Source: Pleodorina starrii (lineage: Eukaryota > Chlorophyta > Chlorophyceae > Chlamydomonadales > Volvocaceae). From it: a stretch of DNA of 64,000 nt. This document shows, in pieces, positions 20,001-32,669 of the stretch. The notes under the pieces are model-generated. The model saw only the letters and a list, made by a program, of their open reading frames with translations. It did no database searches and was not told where the DNA came from. The stretch is taken from the NCBI GenBank assembly GCA_030267565.1, contig BRXU01000030.1, positions 887,001 to 951,000 of the forward strand, written 5' to 3'. How positions within the stretch are numbered: the first letter of the stretch is position 1; the number at the start of each line of letters is the position of its first letter. The position numbers and the translations under genes are program-made.

Positions 20001-23000
20001 GGGCCGCGGGCCGCCTGCGCCGTCGTCGTAGCTGTCGTGGGGTCCGTAGGAGGCGCTGCCCGGTCCGCGGCCCGGGCGGTAGGTCTCGTCGTCCGCCTCA
20101 TCGTCGTCGTGGCCCAGGTCCCCCAGGTCATCGCCGTCATCCCGACTGGGAAGGGCAGCAAGAGGGCAAGGCACGAGACGGAGGGGGGGAGAAGGGTTTT
20201 TTTTAAGAGTTCGTGAAGATGTCGTTCCATTCGTCCGCGTCCCAGTCCGTAGAGCCCAAAGAGGGCGCACCGTGACCCTCCCACCCCCCCCTCTCCCAGT
20301 AAGCGCCCTCCTTCCCCCCTCCGATACACACACGGCCCCCCACCGACGGTCCCCCCGGGCAGCAACTTGGCGTATGCCGGCCGGCCCGATTCCCTCCCTA
20401 CTGCCTTTTATCCTGGTTTGGTTGGAATGGTTGTGTCCAGCACCCATCAGCGCAGCTCTCTCTCGACCCCCCTCCGCCACCCCCCCCGCTCCGCCCCTTA
20501 GCTGCGGTATCTTCTTTCTTACCCCCCTCTCCCTCCTCCCCCCCCCCGTTTTCCCCCCCCCCCCCGCTCCCACCCACCTGTCCATATCCATGACGCTGCT
20601 CCGCCGCCCTGCCGCCACCACCCCCTGCCCCCCAGCTCCCTCCTGCTCCAAGCCCGGCTCATCCTCCTTCCGCATCGCCTCGTAACGCTCCCGCAGAAGC
20701 GAGGACCAGAACAGCGCGGTAGCGGCACCGCCGCCACCGCCACCGCCGCCAGGTCCCGCGCCCGAGTCCAAGCGGCCCAGTGACAGCAGCTGCCCAGGAC
20801 CGTTGCCGTACGCGCCGCCGTCATGGGCGCCGTACAGCGCCACCGCCGCCGCGTCGGCGCCGCCGTGCGGGTCGTCCTCCGCCGTGCCCTCCAGCTCCTC
20901 GGGCAGATCCTCATCGGCCTCGTCTGCAGGGGTGGGGCGAGCGAGCGAGCGAACGGATGCGGCGGTACGCGCAGGCGAGCAGAGGGGGATTAAGTATTGG
21001 AAGAAAAAAGGAAGGTTAAGCCCAAAGAACCGTGAGGCTACCGAGCGAAGCAGCATAAGGGCCGGTACCGCAAGGATTGGCGACCTGGGGGAGGGGGCAA
21101 AGGGATCCCGCAATGCCTGTCTTTCTGTCCAGTTCTGTCCAGTTCTGTCCAGTTCTGTCGTGTTCAGTTCTGCACGCACACGCGACCATCGGACCCTCCG
21201 GGAACGAACAAGGTCATCGGACCAGCCCAGGACATCGGACATGCACCCAAGGCGGGAGGTTGCAGAAACTAGTTCAGTACGGCATCTTAGTAAAGAAAAA
21301 GTCGCTGAACCTTGGACGTCCAGAACATAGCGGTACAGCCAAAGTGGTACCGCCCGCGGTTCCCATTCCCGCGGTTCCCACACCCGCACCCGCACCCGCG
21401 CCCGTAACGCCCTTTCCCCCCGGGCAAGACGCCGTAGCCCTTCCCACCTCCCCCCTTTTCCGATAACCATAACCCACTCAGTCACGAACAAATAAGGAAC
21501 AAACCGCAAGGCACACCCTCCCTCCCCACTTGACCCCACCTGACGCCGCCGGCAGGTCATCCTCCAACCGCTTATCCACATCCGCCCACGTCCGGACGGC
21601 CACAAGCTCCAGACCCGGACCCAGCGGCACGCCGCCGCCGCCGCCACCACCCGCGCCGCCGTCGCCGCCATCACCGCCGCCACCACCTCCACCCGCCGCC
21701 GCGCCGGCGGCGCCCTCCACGCCGTCAACCTCCGCCGCCGCCGCCGCCGCGTCCGCCGCGCCGCCGGCCCCGTTACCGCCGCAGCAAGCCGCGTGCCCCA
21801 AATCCAGGATCTCCAGGATCTGCTCCTCCGAATATGCGCCGCGCTCCTGCCGCCGCGCCGCGGCGGCGCCGCCGCCGCCACCCTCGCCGGCGTCCGCTGC
21901 CTCCGCCGCCGCGCCCTCCGCCCCCTGCTGCTTGAACAGCGCCGCAGTACCCCACCGGAGGACCTCCTCAAGCGCCTTGAGGCCGGCGCTGGCGGTGGCG
22001 GCGGCGCCGGCGCCGCCGCCGCCGGCAGGCGGCGGCGGCGCCGCCGCCCTCGCCGCCGCCGCCGCGCCGGCGTGCTGGAAAATGGTATCCAGGCCGCGCC
22101 GCCGGTCCACCAATTGCAGCAGCCGCTCCTCCACGGTGCCTCGCGCGTAGAGGCGGTACACGGGCAGCTGGCCCGGCTCCCCCAGGCGGTAGGCCCGGCG
22201 GAGGGCCTGCATGTCCAGCCGCGGGTGCCAGTCGCTGTCGAAGATGACGACGGCGCGGATGCTGGGGAGGTGGGTGCCCAGGCCCAGGGTGCGGGAGGAG
22301 GCGAGGACGAGGAAGGGCGCCGCGGCGGAAGCGGCGGGAGGCGAGGGGGAGGAGGGCGAGGCGCCGCCGTGGGAGGCCGTGGGCGAGGCGCCTGACGCCG
22401 ATGCCGAGGCCGCGGCGGCGTTGAAGGCGGCGATGTTGGCGTGGCGCAGGGCGGAGGGGGTGGCGCTGTCGATGCGGACCGCGGCCGTGGGGCCGAAGGT
22501 CTTTTGGGTGTAGGCCTCCAGGACGTCGAGGACCTGCGGCAACCCGGGGGGCAGCGAGTGGGTGGGGATTACCGCCGTGTGGGAGGATAGGCCGGAGCCC
22601 GAGAACGGTAAAGAATGTGCAAAAGTTCAGAGAATTGTGTATGTGCGTGTGTGGGTGTGTGGGGGTGTGTGTGGGGGGGGGGGACGGGGGCCCGCACGAT
22701 CGCGTGGCTCCTTCCGCAACCCACGTGATCCCCCACCCCCCTCAGGGCCCCACGTGACGCAACCCACACACACCCAGCCCCAGAGCCCGACTCCCTCCCC
22801 TCCCCCCTCCCTCCCTCCCCTTCCCCCCCCCCACCCGCCCAACCCACCTTGGCCGACTGCGACAGCACCAGCACGTTGCGCCGCCGCCGCCTCAGCTCCA
22901 CCAGCAATCTGTCCAACACCGCCAGCTTGCCGCTGGCACCCAACAGCACCTCAGCCGCTGCCGCCGCTGCTGTCCCGCCGGGGGCGGAGGCCGAGGGCGC

Positions 23001-26000
23001 CGCTGCCGCTGTCAGCGGCGGCACAACGCCGCTGCTGCGGCCCGTGAGGCTGGCGCGGGAGATCAGGCCGCCGCCGGCGCCGCCACCGTCGGCGGCGGCG
23101 GGGGCGTTGTCCGCCCCCGCCGCGTGGGCCCCGCCGCCGCTGGCCCCCAGTTGCAGCGCTTCTTCGGCCGCCTCGGACCGGAACTCCTCCAGGAGGAATG
23201 GGTGATGGCACACCTGCGGCGTGTGTGGGTGTGTTTGGAGGGAGGTTATCCACGTATAGGCCGGGGGGAGGGGTACACAAAGACGAGGTCCGCAGCGGAG
23301 GGATGCGGCGTGGGGGGAGGCGCACCGAGAGACACGGCTTACGCGCCCTGCGTGCGTCCACGGATTTGAGATCGAGATACGAAAAGGCACCGCAGCGAAA
23401 CGACCGAGTCTTCCACCCCACCCCACCCCAGCCGGCCCTCCTCCCCTAATCCCCGATCCCCTCCCAGCCGCACCTTCCTCAGCTCGTTGCAGATGTGCCT
23501 CATGAGCGCCGCCCGGTGTCCGCTGTGTCGCGGAGGTCGCGGGTCCGCCAGCACCTCGAAGTGGCGGGCAAGCACGGTGCGGTACGCCTCGCACTGAAGC
23601 TCGCTCAGATCCACGGGGATCTGCGGGGGGTGGGGGTGGGGGGGGGCGGCCGAAAGGAGGCGGCCGGAGGGGTGTGTGTGAAGAGTGTAATGCAAGAACG
23701 AAACCTGGCCATCGGGGGGGGTCGGGGGGGGGGGGGATTGAAGAGTGAAACAGCGGTCGGGGGAGTTATCCACGTATAGGTCGGAGCCCGGCGTATAGGT
23801 CGGGGGGGGACAGCAGTAAAGGTGGGCATCAGTAAAGAAGACGAGGGAGGGTAGTCAAGAAGATGCCGCAGCCATGGGGTCAGGAAGTGACATGCCAGGG
23901 GGGAGGGAGCGAGGCGTGGGCGAGGCGGAGACGGAGGTAGACATGCAGATGGAGGTGGCGGCGGGGACGGGGTGGCGGGGGCGGGGACGCGGAGCGTGCG
24001 ACGGGTAGCGGGGCGGGATAGGCGGACCAGACAGGATGTGCTAGGATGCGTGGGGTGGCCGCACCCCGCCGTCGCACCTGCACCTCCCTCCGCGCCGTCA
24101 CGTGGCGCACCAGCTCCCCGCCCAGCCGCCTGCAGCACCTCGCCTCCAGCGCCTCCCCCAGCCGGCTGCGAGCGGCCTCCGCGGCGCCCTCGCTGGCCAG
24201 GTAGTCCTCGGGGTCGTAGGCCTGGGGGGTGAGGTCGTGAGGATGGGTGGGGTCATATGAAGAAGAAGATGATACCGCAGCGGAGAGGGACGCGCGACGG
24301 CGTCAGAGAGGAGCGGACCCTGGGCCCGGTAGCAAATGGACCCAGAGGGGGTGGAGGGGGTAGGGGATAGAGGGAGAAAAAGAGTACGAATGGAGGGGGA
24401 TGGGGACGCACGCGCGCCGACGCAGCCTGCTCCGAAACCACAAACCCATCACTGCACAGCACCGGCCCCGCCCCGCTGGGACTCCGCCCCTGCACCGCCG
24501 CGCCGCGCCACAAGCCCCCCGCTCCCCCCTCGTTACGGCTCACCTGCACGTCCGGCCGTATGAACTGCGCAAAGCCCAGCACCTCCTCCAGGGGGGCCGC
24601 CGCGGGGTTGCTGCCCATCAGCAGCACCCGGTGGCGGCCGCCCAGCTCCGCCAGCGCCCCCGTGTTGCGGCCCGTGATGCCCCGGCCGCGCTGCCGCATG
24701 TCCACCACGACAGCCTCCCAGGGAACACCCTGGGCGGTGGGGGAGCAGGAAGAGAAGGTACCGCAGCGAAGGGACGGAGACGGGAAGTGGGGGCGGCGGG
24801 GGTAAAAAGAAGATACCGCAGCGTGGGGAGGGGGGACAGGGCGGTGGGCGCGAGGAAAGGGGCGGGGAAGGGCGGTGGGACTGGTGGGACACACCGGCAG
24901 GTTGTTGCTGGGGTAAGATACGCCGCAGGACGGTTACGGAGCCAAAGTGCCCCTCCTGTCCGCGCATCCCGGCGCGAGGCGAGGACACTGCAATGGCCCC
25001 GGGGGCCCCCCGGGGGGTATCCACGTATAGGCCGGAGCCCGTGAACGGCAAGGTAACAGGGCCCCCGAAGGGGGGCCGGGGTGGGGGCGGCGGCCCCGCC
25101 TCCCTTCCCGCATGCGAGCCCGCCGCTGCGCAGCCGCACCTTGAGAACTGCCAGGTCGGACTGCACGTGCTCGTAGCCCGCAATGACCACATCGGCCTTG
25201 GGAACCTGCGACACCAGCAGCAGCAGGGACGTGGGCGTGGGCGGCGGAGGAAAACTGGTCACCGGTCCACAGAGAAGGGGGGATGGTTAGGATACAGAAA
25301 CCAGTCCACACGAGCGCGCTGGCAGGCTAAGGCAAAGGGCAGAGGCAAGCAGTTCGAAGGAGCGGGGGGGTGGGGCCAGACCACGGGGCCAGACCACGGG
25401 GGTGTGAGGCGGGACCTGTCCATCACAGCCTCTCCTGCCCTACCCAACAAGACATCCATCATGTTTCACCATCATCACCATCACCATCATCCCTCAACCA
25501 GGCAGCTTCTGGACCGTCAACCTGTACTCCTGGGGGCACTGGGCACTGGGTCAGTGGCCACCCACCTTGTTGGGGCAGTCGTCCCGGCCGCGGCCCAGGG
25601 TACCCTTGCGGTCCAGGGAGGTGGGCGCCAGCCACAGCTCCTGCTCGTGCAGCAGCGTGCGAGCCGCCGCCGAGCCCGTGTAAACCACCACGTTGACCGC
25701 GGAGCCGCCACCGCCACCGCCCGCAGCTGCTGCTGCAGCTGCTACCGCAGTGGGGCTCAGGGCCAGGGCCCCCGCCGCCGCCGTCGCCTCCCTGCCGCCG
25801 CCGGCGTGCGCCGTGGTGGCTTCCGCGGTCGCGCCGCCGGCCCAGAAGGCCCAGTCGCCCTCCCAGAAGTCCAGCATGGCCTGATTTGGCAAGGGAAGAC
25901 AATGACCTGATTTGGCAAGAGGAAAAAGCGGTCGCTGATGGGGCCTGTGATGGACGGCGCAACCGTAATGAGCCGGAGAGAGAGCGCTGGTCCTTACGTC

Positions 26001-29000
26001 GATTCTTGCAGTCTGAGGGCCGCAGTCTGAGGGCCCTACCTGGAGCCAACCGTAACAAGATCGAGAATAACAACCGCGGCTTTGGGTGGTGGACGTTTTC
26101 GGTCGATCGAGGCGCCCGTGCAGAGCGCAGCCGACTAAACAACAACCAACCGCCGACGGGCGCCCCCGCGGCTTTCACAGCCGCCGCCGCACCACCACTT
26201 GCGGCGGAGCGTGTCAGTTGTGCAACGGGCGCACGTTTCATCAGCTGCCCAGCGCGCTGGGTTTGCTTGCGTCGCCTTGCGTTCCTTTGCAGGCTTGCGT
26301 TTCCTCTCCTTCCTTTATCTCTTCCTTTACCACCCTTACTGTCCTCACCTGGGGTGCGACCACCAGCAGCGGCCCCGTCACCTTGAAGTCGTGGCTGCGA
26401 GGGAAGGGGGGTTAGGGGAGGGAGGGGGGGTAAGGGGAGGGAGGGAAGCAGGGGCGCACCCGGGCAGCAAAGGCTGCTTGCTCAGAGCCGTAACGTCGGA
26501 CACGAACAGAAAGCCCTTCCGGCGGACTGGGGCCGATACTGCTGCCAAGAACAAATACAAACATTTCCACAAACAAACAAATAAATTAACAAGCAGAGGC
26601 GGCTGGCAGCGGGCCCATCCCGAAAAGGATGGCAGAGGTCTATACAAGGGTCGAGGCTGCTGCCTGCCTCTGTTGCCCTTTTCCATCACCGGATGGCCCT
26701 GTGCCCTTTGTTCAGGAAGGGGCAAAGAGCACATCACGTGATTGATGGCCCCTTGCCGCCGTCCTGAACCGCGTCCCGTTGGCCCCCATCCCCGCCTCCC
26801 CACCCCAACACCCTGCCCTCCCTCCCCTCTCCTCCCCTCTCCTCCCCACTTCCCCCTCAAAGACGACAAGCCCCCCGCGCAGCCCCGAGCCCGCTCCTCC
26901 CCCTCCCCCCTCCCCCCCAGACCCAACCCAACCGCCGCACATGAGGCCGCTCAGAAAGGTGATCACCGCCGCCGTCTTGCCCAGCCCCATATCGTCCGCC
27001 AGCACCGAGTGCTTGCCGCCCGCCCACATGCGCCGCAGCCAGCTGGCCGCCTGGAGCTGGTGCGGATGCAAGCGGGCGCCCGTCACGTAGCCGGGCTGCT
27101 CCGTCAAATCCGCCGGGCCGGGCCGGCCGTCGGCGCCGCCGGCGGCCGTGGCGGCCGCCAGCGCCTCCGCCGCGGCCTCCGCCGCCGGGCGGGAGGCCTT
27201 GTAGAGCGCCCGCTTGCATCGGGCCCACATGGCGGTGTGGAGGGCCACGTACTCGGGCTGCAGCAGCAGCTTGTTGCCCTCCGCCTGAGGGCCGATATGC
27301 GGGAGGCGGGAGGTGGTTTCTTGTTTGTGGCGGCCATTTCAGAAGCCACTTTTCCTGGCGCTCGGACGGCTAAAGAGAGGTATGACAGTCCAAAAAGACG
27401 CGAGCCAGACAGGCTGGCAGGACTGGACAGGGGCTCGGCGGGTAGAATAGAGGCCGATGGCCGCAGACAGGTACCGGTAGTGTCGTGTGGGAACAACTCG
27501 TCACGCCGCAGCAATACCGGCCAAAACACTGTCCGCAGGGTTCGCGCCCCGCTCTCCTCCCGTCGTCGTCGCTCACCTCCCACGTCGCCTGCTCGTAGCC
27601 CAGGCCGCACCACTTGATCAGCACCTCCCAGCCGGGGCCCGTGGGCGAGGGCCGCCGCGACACGAACCGCTCCGGCCGCGTCCACGCCTCGTCCACCGCG
27701 TTGCACGGCCGGTCGCCGTGGCGCTTCTTGAAGTTCAGCAACTTCCGTCGCGCCATGCCCATCAGCGCACTCTCCTTCACCCATTCGTTGTGGATGTGGC
27801 TGCGGTGCGCCCACTTCACCAGGTACTCCGGCTCGCGATCCGCGCCAAGCAGCCCGCCGCCGTCGGCGCCGCCGCCGCCGTCCAACCCTCCGGCGGCGGC
27901 GTTGTCGGCCTCGTCCCCGAAGCCAAGCAGCGCCGCCGCCGCATCTGCCTCATCGGTTGCCATGCGGTCCGTGCCGCCGCCGCCGCCGCCTCCGGCGGCG
28001 GCGGCCGCTGCGGCGGCCTTGCTGGCGGCGGCGGCCGCCGCCGCCGCGACGGCATTCGCCGCCGCGACTGCGTCGGCGATGGCGTCGGCGTTGGGGGAGG
28101 CGCCGGCCGCTGCGGCGCTTTTGCGCAGGCGGTCCAGGATGCGGTGCCGCTCCAGCTCCAATTGGCGCTGCCGGTCCCTGCCCGCGTCAAGTACAAAGGG
28201 TGGTTATAGGGTTGTATGCGCCCGGGTCGAGGAAAGAGGGTTGTTTTAGGGCGGTGTGTGTGCAGATGCGAAGTTGGCGCTACTGGTTGCAGCCAGACAC
28301 CAGGCACCAAGACAACCAGTGTAAAACCCCACGAAAAGCCCAATGGATGTAAGGAGTACTGGAAAGGAGGGGCGGGCATGCCGTCATGTGGACCAGAGAT
28401 CAGCCCATCCCGGCCCGACCCCAGCCCATCTCAAACCCAGCCCAACCCAGCCCCACGCGGCCCACCTCTCCTGCGCCTTCTCCGCCTCCGACAGCGGGAA
28501 GCGCCAGCCGTAGATGGCCTCCACCTGGTTCTTCTGCACGGGCGGCGCCGCGCCGGCGGCGCCCCCCGCCGCGGCAAAGGGGTCGGTGGGGTTCATCGCC
28601 GCCAGAGGCTCCAGCGGCAGCTCGTCCAGGTAATCGTCCTCGTCGTCGCTCTGCCTGCTGGGCAGAGAAAGAGAAAAGGGGGAGAGGGACCGGAGGGAAG
28701 CGGTGGAGCCGGCCCGAGAGCACAGGAATGAGCCGCGGGCCGGGCGGAACCAACTGCGCGACGGCTACAGCCCCGTCCATCATGGCTGCGCGACGGCTAC
28801 AGCCCCATCCATCATGGCTGCCTGAAGGCAGTCCCGGTCCCGTCGCAGTCCGGGCTGCTTTCAACGCCGATGAGCAACGGCTCTTTGCCCCTCCCTCCCC
28901 GCTGTGCGCCTGTGCCATGTCACTCAGATCACCCACCTCCGCTTCGTCTGCACTTCGTCTGTACCGGTATCATACGCCGGCGGGCGGAGCACCGGCCCGA

Positions 29001-32000
29001 CCCGGCCGATTAGGGGCGCAGTCATCCCCTTCTATCCCATGCACCCATGAGAACATGGAAGGTATTCGTGTCCGTACCCTAGCGGAAGGATAAAACCCCC
29101 GACTTCCCACAAACCTGGTACCGCCATGGCGCACGACCATACGCCGAGCATGCGCCCGCCCCAAGTACAAGATTCAAGAGGCGCTGACCCAACTGGGTCC
29201 CACCCACCGAGCCACGCACCACCCACCTCAGCGCAATGCCCCGCCGGCCTCGCCCGCGCCGCCCGCCGCGCCCGCGGCCCCTTCCTCGCCGCCCGCCGCG
29301 CCCGCCGCCGCCGCGCCCGCCCCGGAAGCCCCGCGCCACGGCCGCCTGGAAGTGCGCCGGCGCGCCCCACCCGCCGTCCGAATCGCTCTGAAAGTCCTCC
29401 TCCGCCAGCCCCGCCTTCTCGGCGTCCGCCATCAACAAATCATCGTCCAGGGCTCCGCCACCGCCGCCTTCCGGCTTCACAGCCAGGCCGCCGCCGCCGC
29501 TGGCGTCAGGCGCCAGGAGGCTGGCGGCGTTGGCGGGTTGCTCCGCCAGGCGCATGGCGGCCTCCGCGTGCGCGATTGAGGTGCGCAGGTTCTGGTCGAC
29601 GATGGTCCCCGACTCGCCGCCGTTGCCGCTCATGTCCCCCACCTTGAAGGGCTTCAGGCAGTCCAGCGGCAGCCACGCGTACTCCGCCTCCTCGTCGTCG
29701 TCCCCCTCACCTAAGGGGCCGGCGGGGCGGTGGAGCTTCGGTCCGGTCACCGGCCCGGCCTGGCCTTGGGTCCAAACCCGCGCGGGAATGGGCGCGCACC
29801 CCGGCACGGCTGCCCGCACACGGCCTTCCGTGCGCCCCCTTCGCCAGGGCCAGGTTCAGGGCCGTCTCGGTTACCCCGCTGCAGTTTGTGTTCCTTATAA
29901 CCTCACGGCGACGCCCCCTTTCCAGGCCCCGGCGACGTCGCCCCTTCCTCCATCAAGAACAAGGAATAGCCCCTCCCACCCCTCCGACACCCCTCCCGCC
30001 CCTCCGACATCCCTCCACCTCCCCCTCCTCACCCATGCCCAGCGCCCGCATGCTGGCCGCCACGATGCCGTGCGCCGTGTCCAGCCGCTCCTCCACCTCC
30101 CCGGGGATGCCTTTGTTGGTGAAGAACACCACCGGGATGTACAGCAGCACCGAGCTGTGGCCGCCGGGCGGAGGACCCACCTGCAGCGGCAGCGGCAGCG
30201 GAGGAGGAAACGGGAGGATTTGGCAAATTAAAAAGCCAGCAAGCCATCCAGCAAGCCGGAGAGCACGTCGTGCGTTCGTTCCTAGGACGTTGCGTTTGCG
30301 CGCCTGGGAGACACGCGCTGACGACGTTCGCGATTTCGACGACAGGCGCCGACGCAGTCCCCGCCCTGCACTTAACGAGCGCGCCAAGGAGAGCCAGAGA
30401 GGCGCTCTCTCCCGCTGCAGCCCACCGAACTGTCCCTGATTAAACGGGGGTTGGGGGCTTGCGGCCGAGGTCGCACCTTGCCAGCGCAGCATGGGGGCAC
30501 GTACCTCCCGGGGGACCGCACGCCGCCTGACGATCTTCGCCGGCCACCAGTCGTGCCCCTCCACCTTGGCCCACACCACCCGGCCGGGCCGCAGCGTATC
30601 GCGGGGGTACGGGAAGTCGGGCCGCTGCAGCACGACGTGCTCCGCCGGGCCCATCAGCCCCAGCTGGTTCACCTGGGCGGGCGGGGGATAAAAAGAAGAT
30701 ACATAGATACCGCAGCGGAGACGGAGATGGCGTTAGGGGAGAGCAGGGGAAGCCGCGGACCGGCATCCCTTACGTCCTTCCACGGCCCACGCCACGCCCA
30801 GATATGAGGGGGTGCAAAGCGACCCATACACGTGTCACATGGCCACTGCCGGGCGCTTCTCCAGGAGGTGCTCCGCCCGGCCTCGCCCCGCCCCGGCCCA
30901 GTTGTGAGCGCCTAGGGACATGGGAATGTGGGGGCGTGCATGCTGCCCCCCCTGAACGTTGAGGGCATGGCGTATGGGCGTGCATGCCGTCCCCGTATTT
31001 GTTCAATGACCGCTTCATCAACCTTAAATGCCTCCGTATACGTGTTGATTCAAAACCCAACGACGCCAGCGTTGCAAGACATCGACACATCTCGCCCCCC
31101 TGAAGCAGTGCTGTCCTTGGGTCTCTGGGCCTCTGCTACCCCGCCGCCTGCCGCGACGAGCTGTGAGCTTCGTTACGGCAGCGCCCGCCCGCCGCCTCCC
31201 CAGCCCCATCCCACCGCTGCGGTTCTATGGTTGATACCCCCCTAAGTCCAGCGGTGATGGCGGCACGTGCACGCCAGGGGTGTTGTTCCATGGCGACACG
31301 TGCACGCCAGGGCTACACGCCCACCCAGCACCCACCCACCTCCAGATCGTATACGTCGCCCTCGCCCGCCACGCCCATGTGCATCAGAGCGTTGGCAGCG
31401 TCGCTGACGCCGCCCAGGCCCCTGCCGAAGGCGCGTCCGCCGGAGCGGCCGCGGCCGAGGGCGCCCGCGGTGGCTCGCCCTCCCCGTCCTCCGCGGCTTG
31501 CGCCACGTCCCCCGCGGCCGCCGCGGCCACCGCGGGGCGTCAGTCCGCGCCCGCGCGCCCCACTGACGCGGCCGCCTCGCCCGCCACGCCTGCCAGGGCT
31601 GGGTATGCCGGCCGGCAACACGTCTGATCCCGCACGTCTGATCTTTGGCCGGTTGCCGAATTTTGCTCGCATGCGCTTGCCGCCCTCCATGTCATCATCG
31701 GCACCGTCGCCGAGGTCATCGTCGCCGTCGCCATAGTCATCCTCACCCCTGATGGCAGGCAAACGTGCAAACAACGCAATCCATCCGTGTGAGGTTGTGC
31801 AGGGGCTGCATGTCGCAGCGCAGGGCAGTGCGCAGGCAGGAGGCCCCTTTACTCCCTGCCCTCCCCGCCCTTACCCGTCACCGTCATAGTACTCCGGCTC
31901 CGCCTCCTCAAAGGGCGGCTCCTCGTACTGCGCCTCGTGCTGCTGTTGTTCGAGTTGTTCGAGTTGCTGTACGCGTGGGAGGGAAAAGATGCAGTTCAGG

Positions 32001-32669
32001 CAAAATGCGCCCGCGCCCGCTCCGAAGACAAAACGCCGACACAGTGTGCAATACAGCGCGAGTCGCACCTGGAGCGCCAGAATTTGGTCGATTTCCTCGT
32101 TTGACAGCGCTTGCGGTGTCATGCAGGACGCATGGCGGATATCCCATACATTGTGCTTGCATTCCCAATCCTCGGGCAACTCATCATCCTTGAGATTGTA
32201 GGGCACCTGTTGAATTATTTGTCAAACTATTATCCAAGCACTAGATAGAGTTGAGCTCGAAGGAAATGCATTGTATATTATATTTAGCGGTAACCGCCGC
32301 ACGTCACGCGACGCACCTTGCGCCATTTCTGGCATCTGTGGCACTGTACCCATTTTTGCATCTCGGGTCGCTGTATAGATCGATACCGGCTTTGGCCAGG
32401 AGCCTGGACTTCCGGTGCGCTTGGGGGACCCTGGGTCGGTCGCGACGGGGAAACCCCTCGCATCTCCTGCCGACTACAATTCCATTAATTCCAGTCAAGC
32501 AAGCGAAAACATAGTAGTCAGAGGTGCTTGCCGCCAGGACTCAGCATGCTTGCATACAAGGGCTGCACGACCATGGTCACCTCGCAGCTGCCACCGACGC
32601 CAGCGCGCCAAGAGCATCCGCAACATCAGCCATCTCATGCATGTCTTCATCCATGTCCGCGGCCGACAT
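12525..32669 (-). CDS. CW-PWWP-chromodomain SNF2-like chromatin protein with Gln/Ala-rich C-terminus
   Basis: Twenty-five exons (right to left): 32581-32669, 32317-32389, 32069-32206, 31875-31966, 31340-31748, 30505-30672, 30033-30180, 29227-29710, 28466-28654, 27577-28177, 26941-27284, 26349-26394, 25566-25880, 25140-25205, 24544-24729, 24078-24221, 23474-23620, 22848-23213, 21540-22533, 20578-20923, 19548-20145, 19142-19321, 18398-18796, 17605-17778, 12525-17084. All phases agree (11,256 nt, 3,751 residues). A CW finger has Cys 46, 49, 70 and 82 with WVQC and WEC. A Gly/Arg-rich stretch precedes a PWWP (HDWWPAKIV, about 307-315). Chromodomain-like motifs follow (LVKWAHRSHIHNEW, WEVLIKWCGLGYEQATWE). 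The SNF2 core keeps DDMGLGKT (894-901), LLVVAP, NVVVYTGS, CHHPFLLEEF, VVIFDSDWHP and QALRRAYRLGE. Motif II is DMRQ instead of DEAH, and motif III is LLMGSNP. The last exon is Gln/Ala-rich. It is probably a nuclear, histone-binding, perhaps non-hydrolysing CHD-type protein. The first two exon joins are least certain. Confidence 0.8.
18847..18904 (+). repeat. 16-bp tandem repeat in a chromatin-gene intron
   Basis: Three to four head-to-tail copies of GCGGTGTCAGGTAAGC and variants lie in the intron between 18797 and 19141. On the + strand each copy contains a GGTAAGC donor-like word, but the host gene is on the other strand. Confidence 0.8.
21124..21163 (+). repeat. 10-bp tandem repeat in a chromatin-gene intron
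   Basis: Three to four copies of TTCTGTCCAG, the last degenerate, inside the intron 20924-21539. Nothing suggests a function. Confidence 0.85.
28754..28817 (+). repeat. 32-bp direct duplication in a chromatin-gene intron
   Basis: Two adjacent copies starting CTGCGCGACGGCTACAGCCC (28754-28785, 28786-28817) differ by one base. They lie in intron 28655-29226. Confidence 0.85.
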
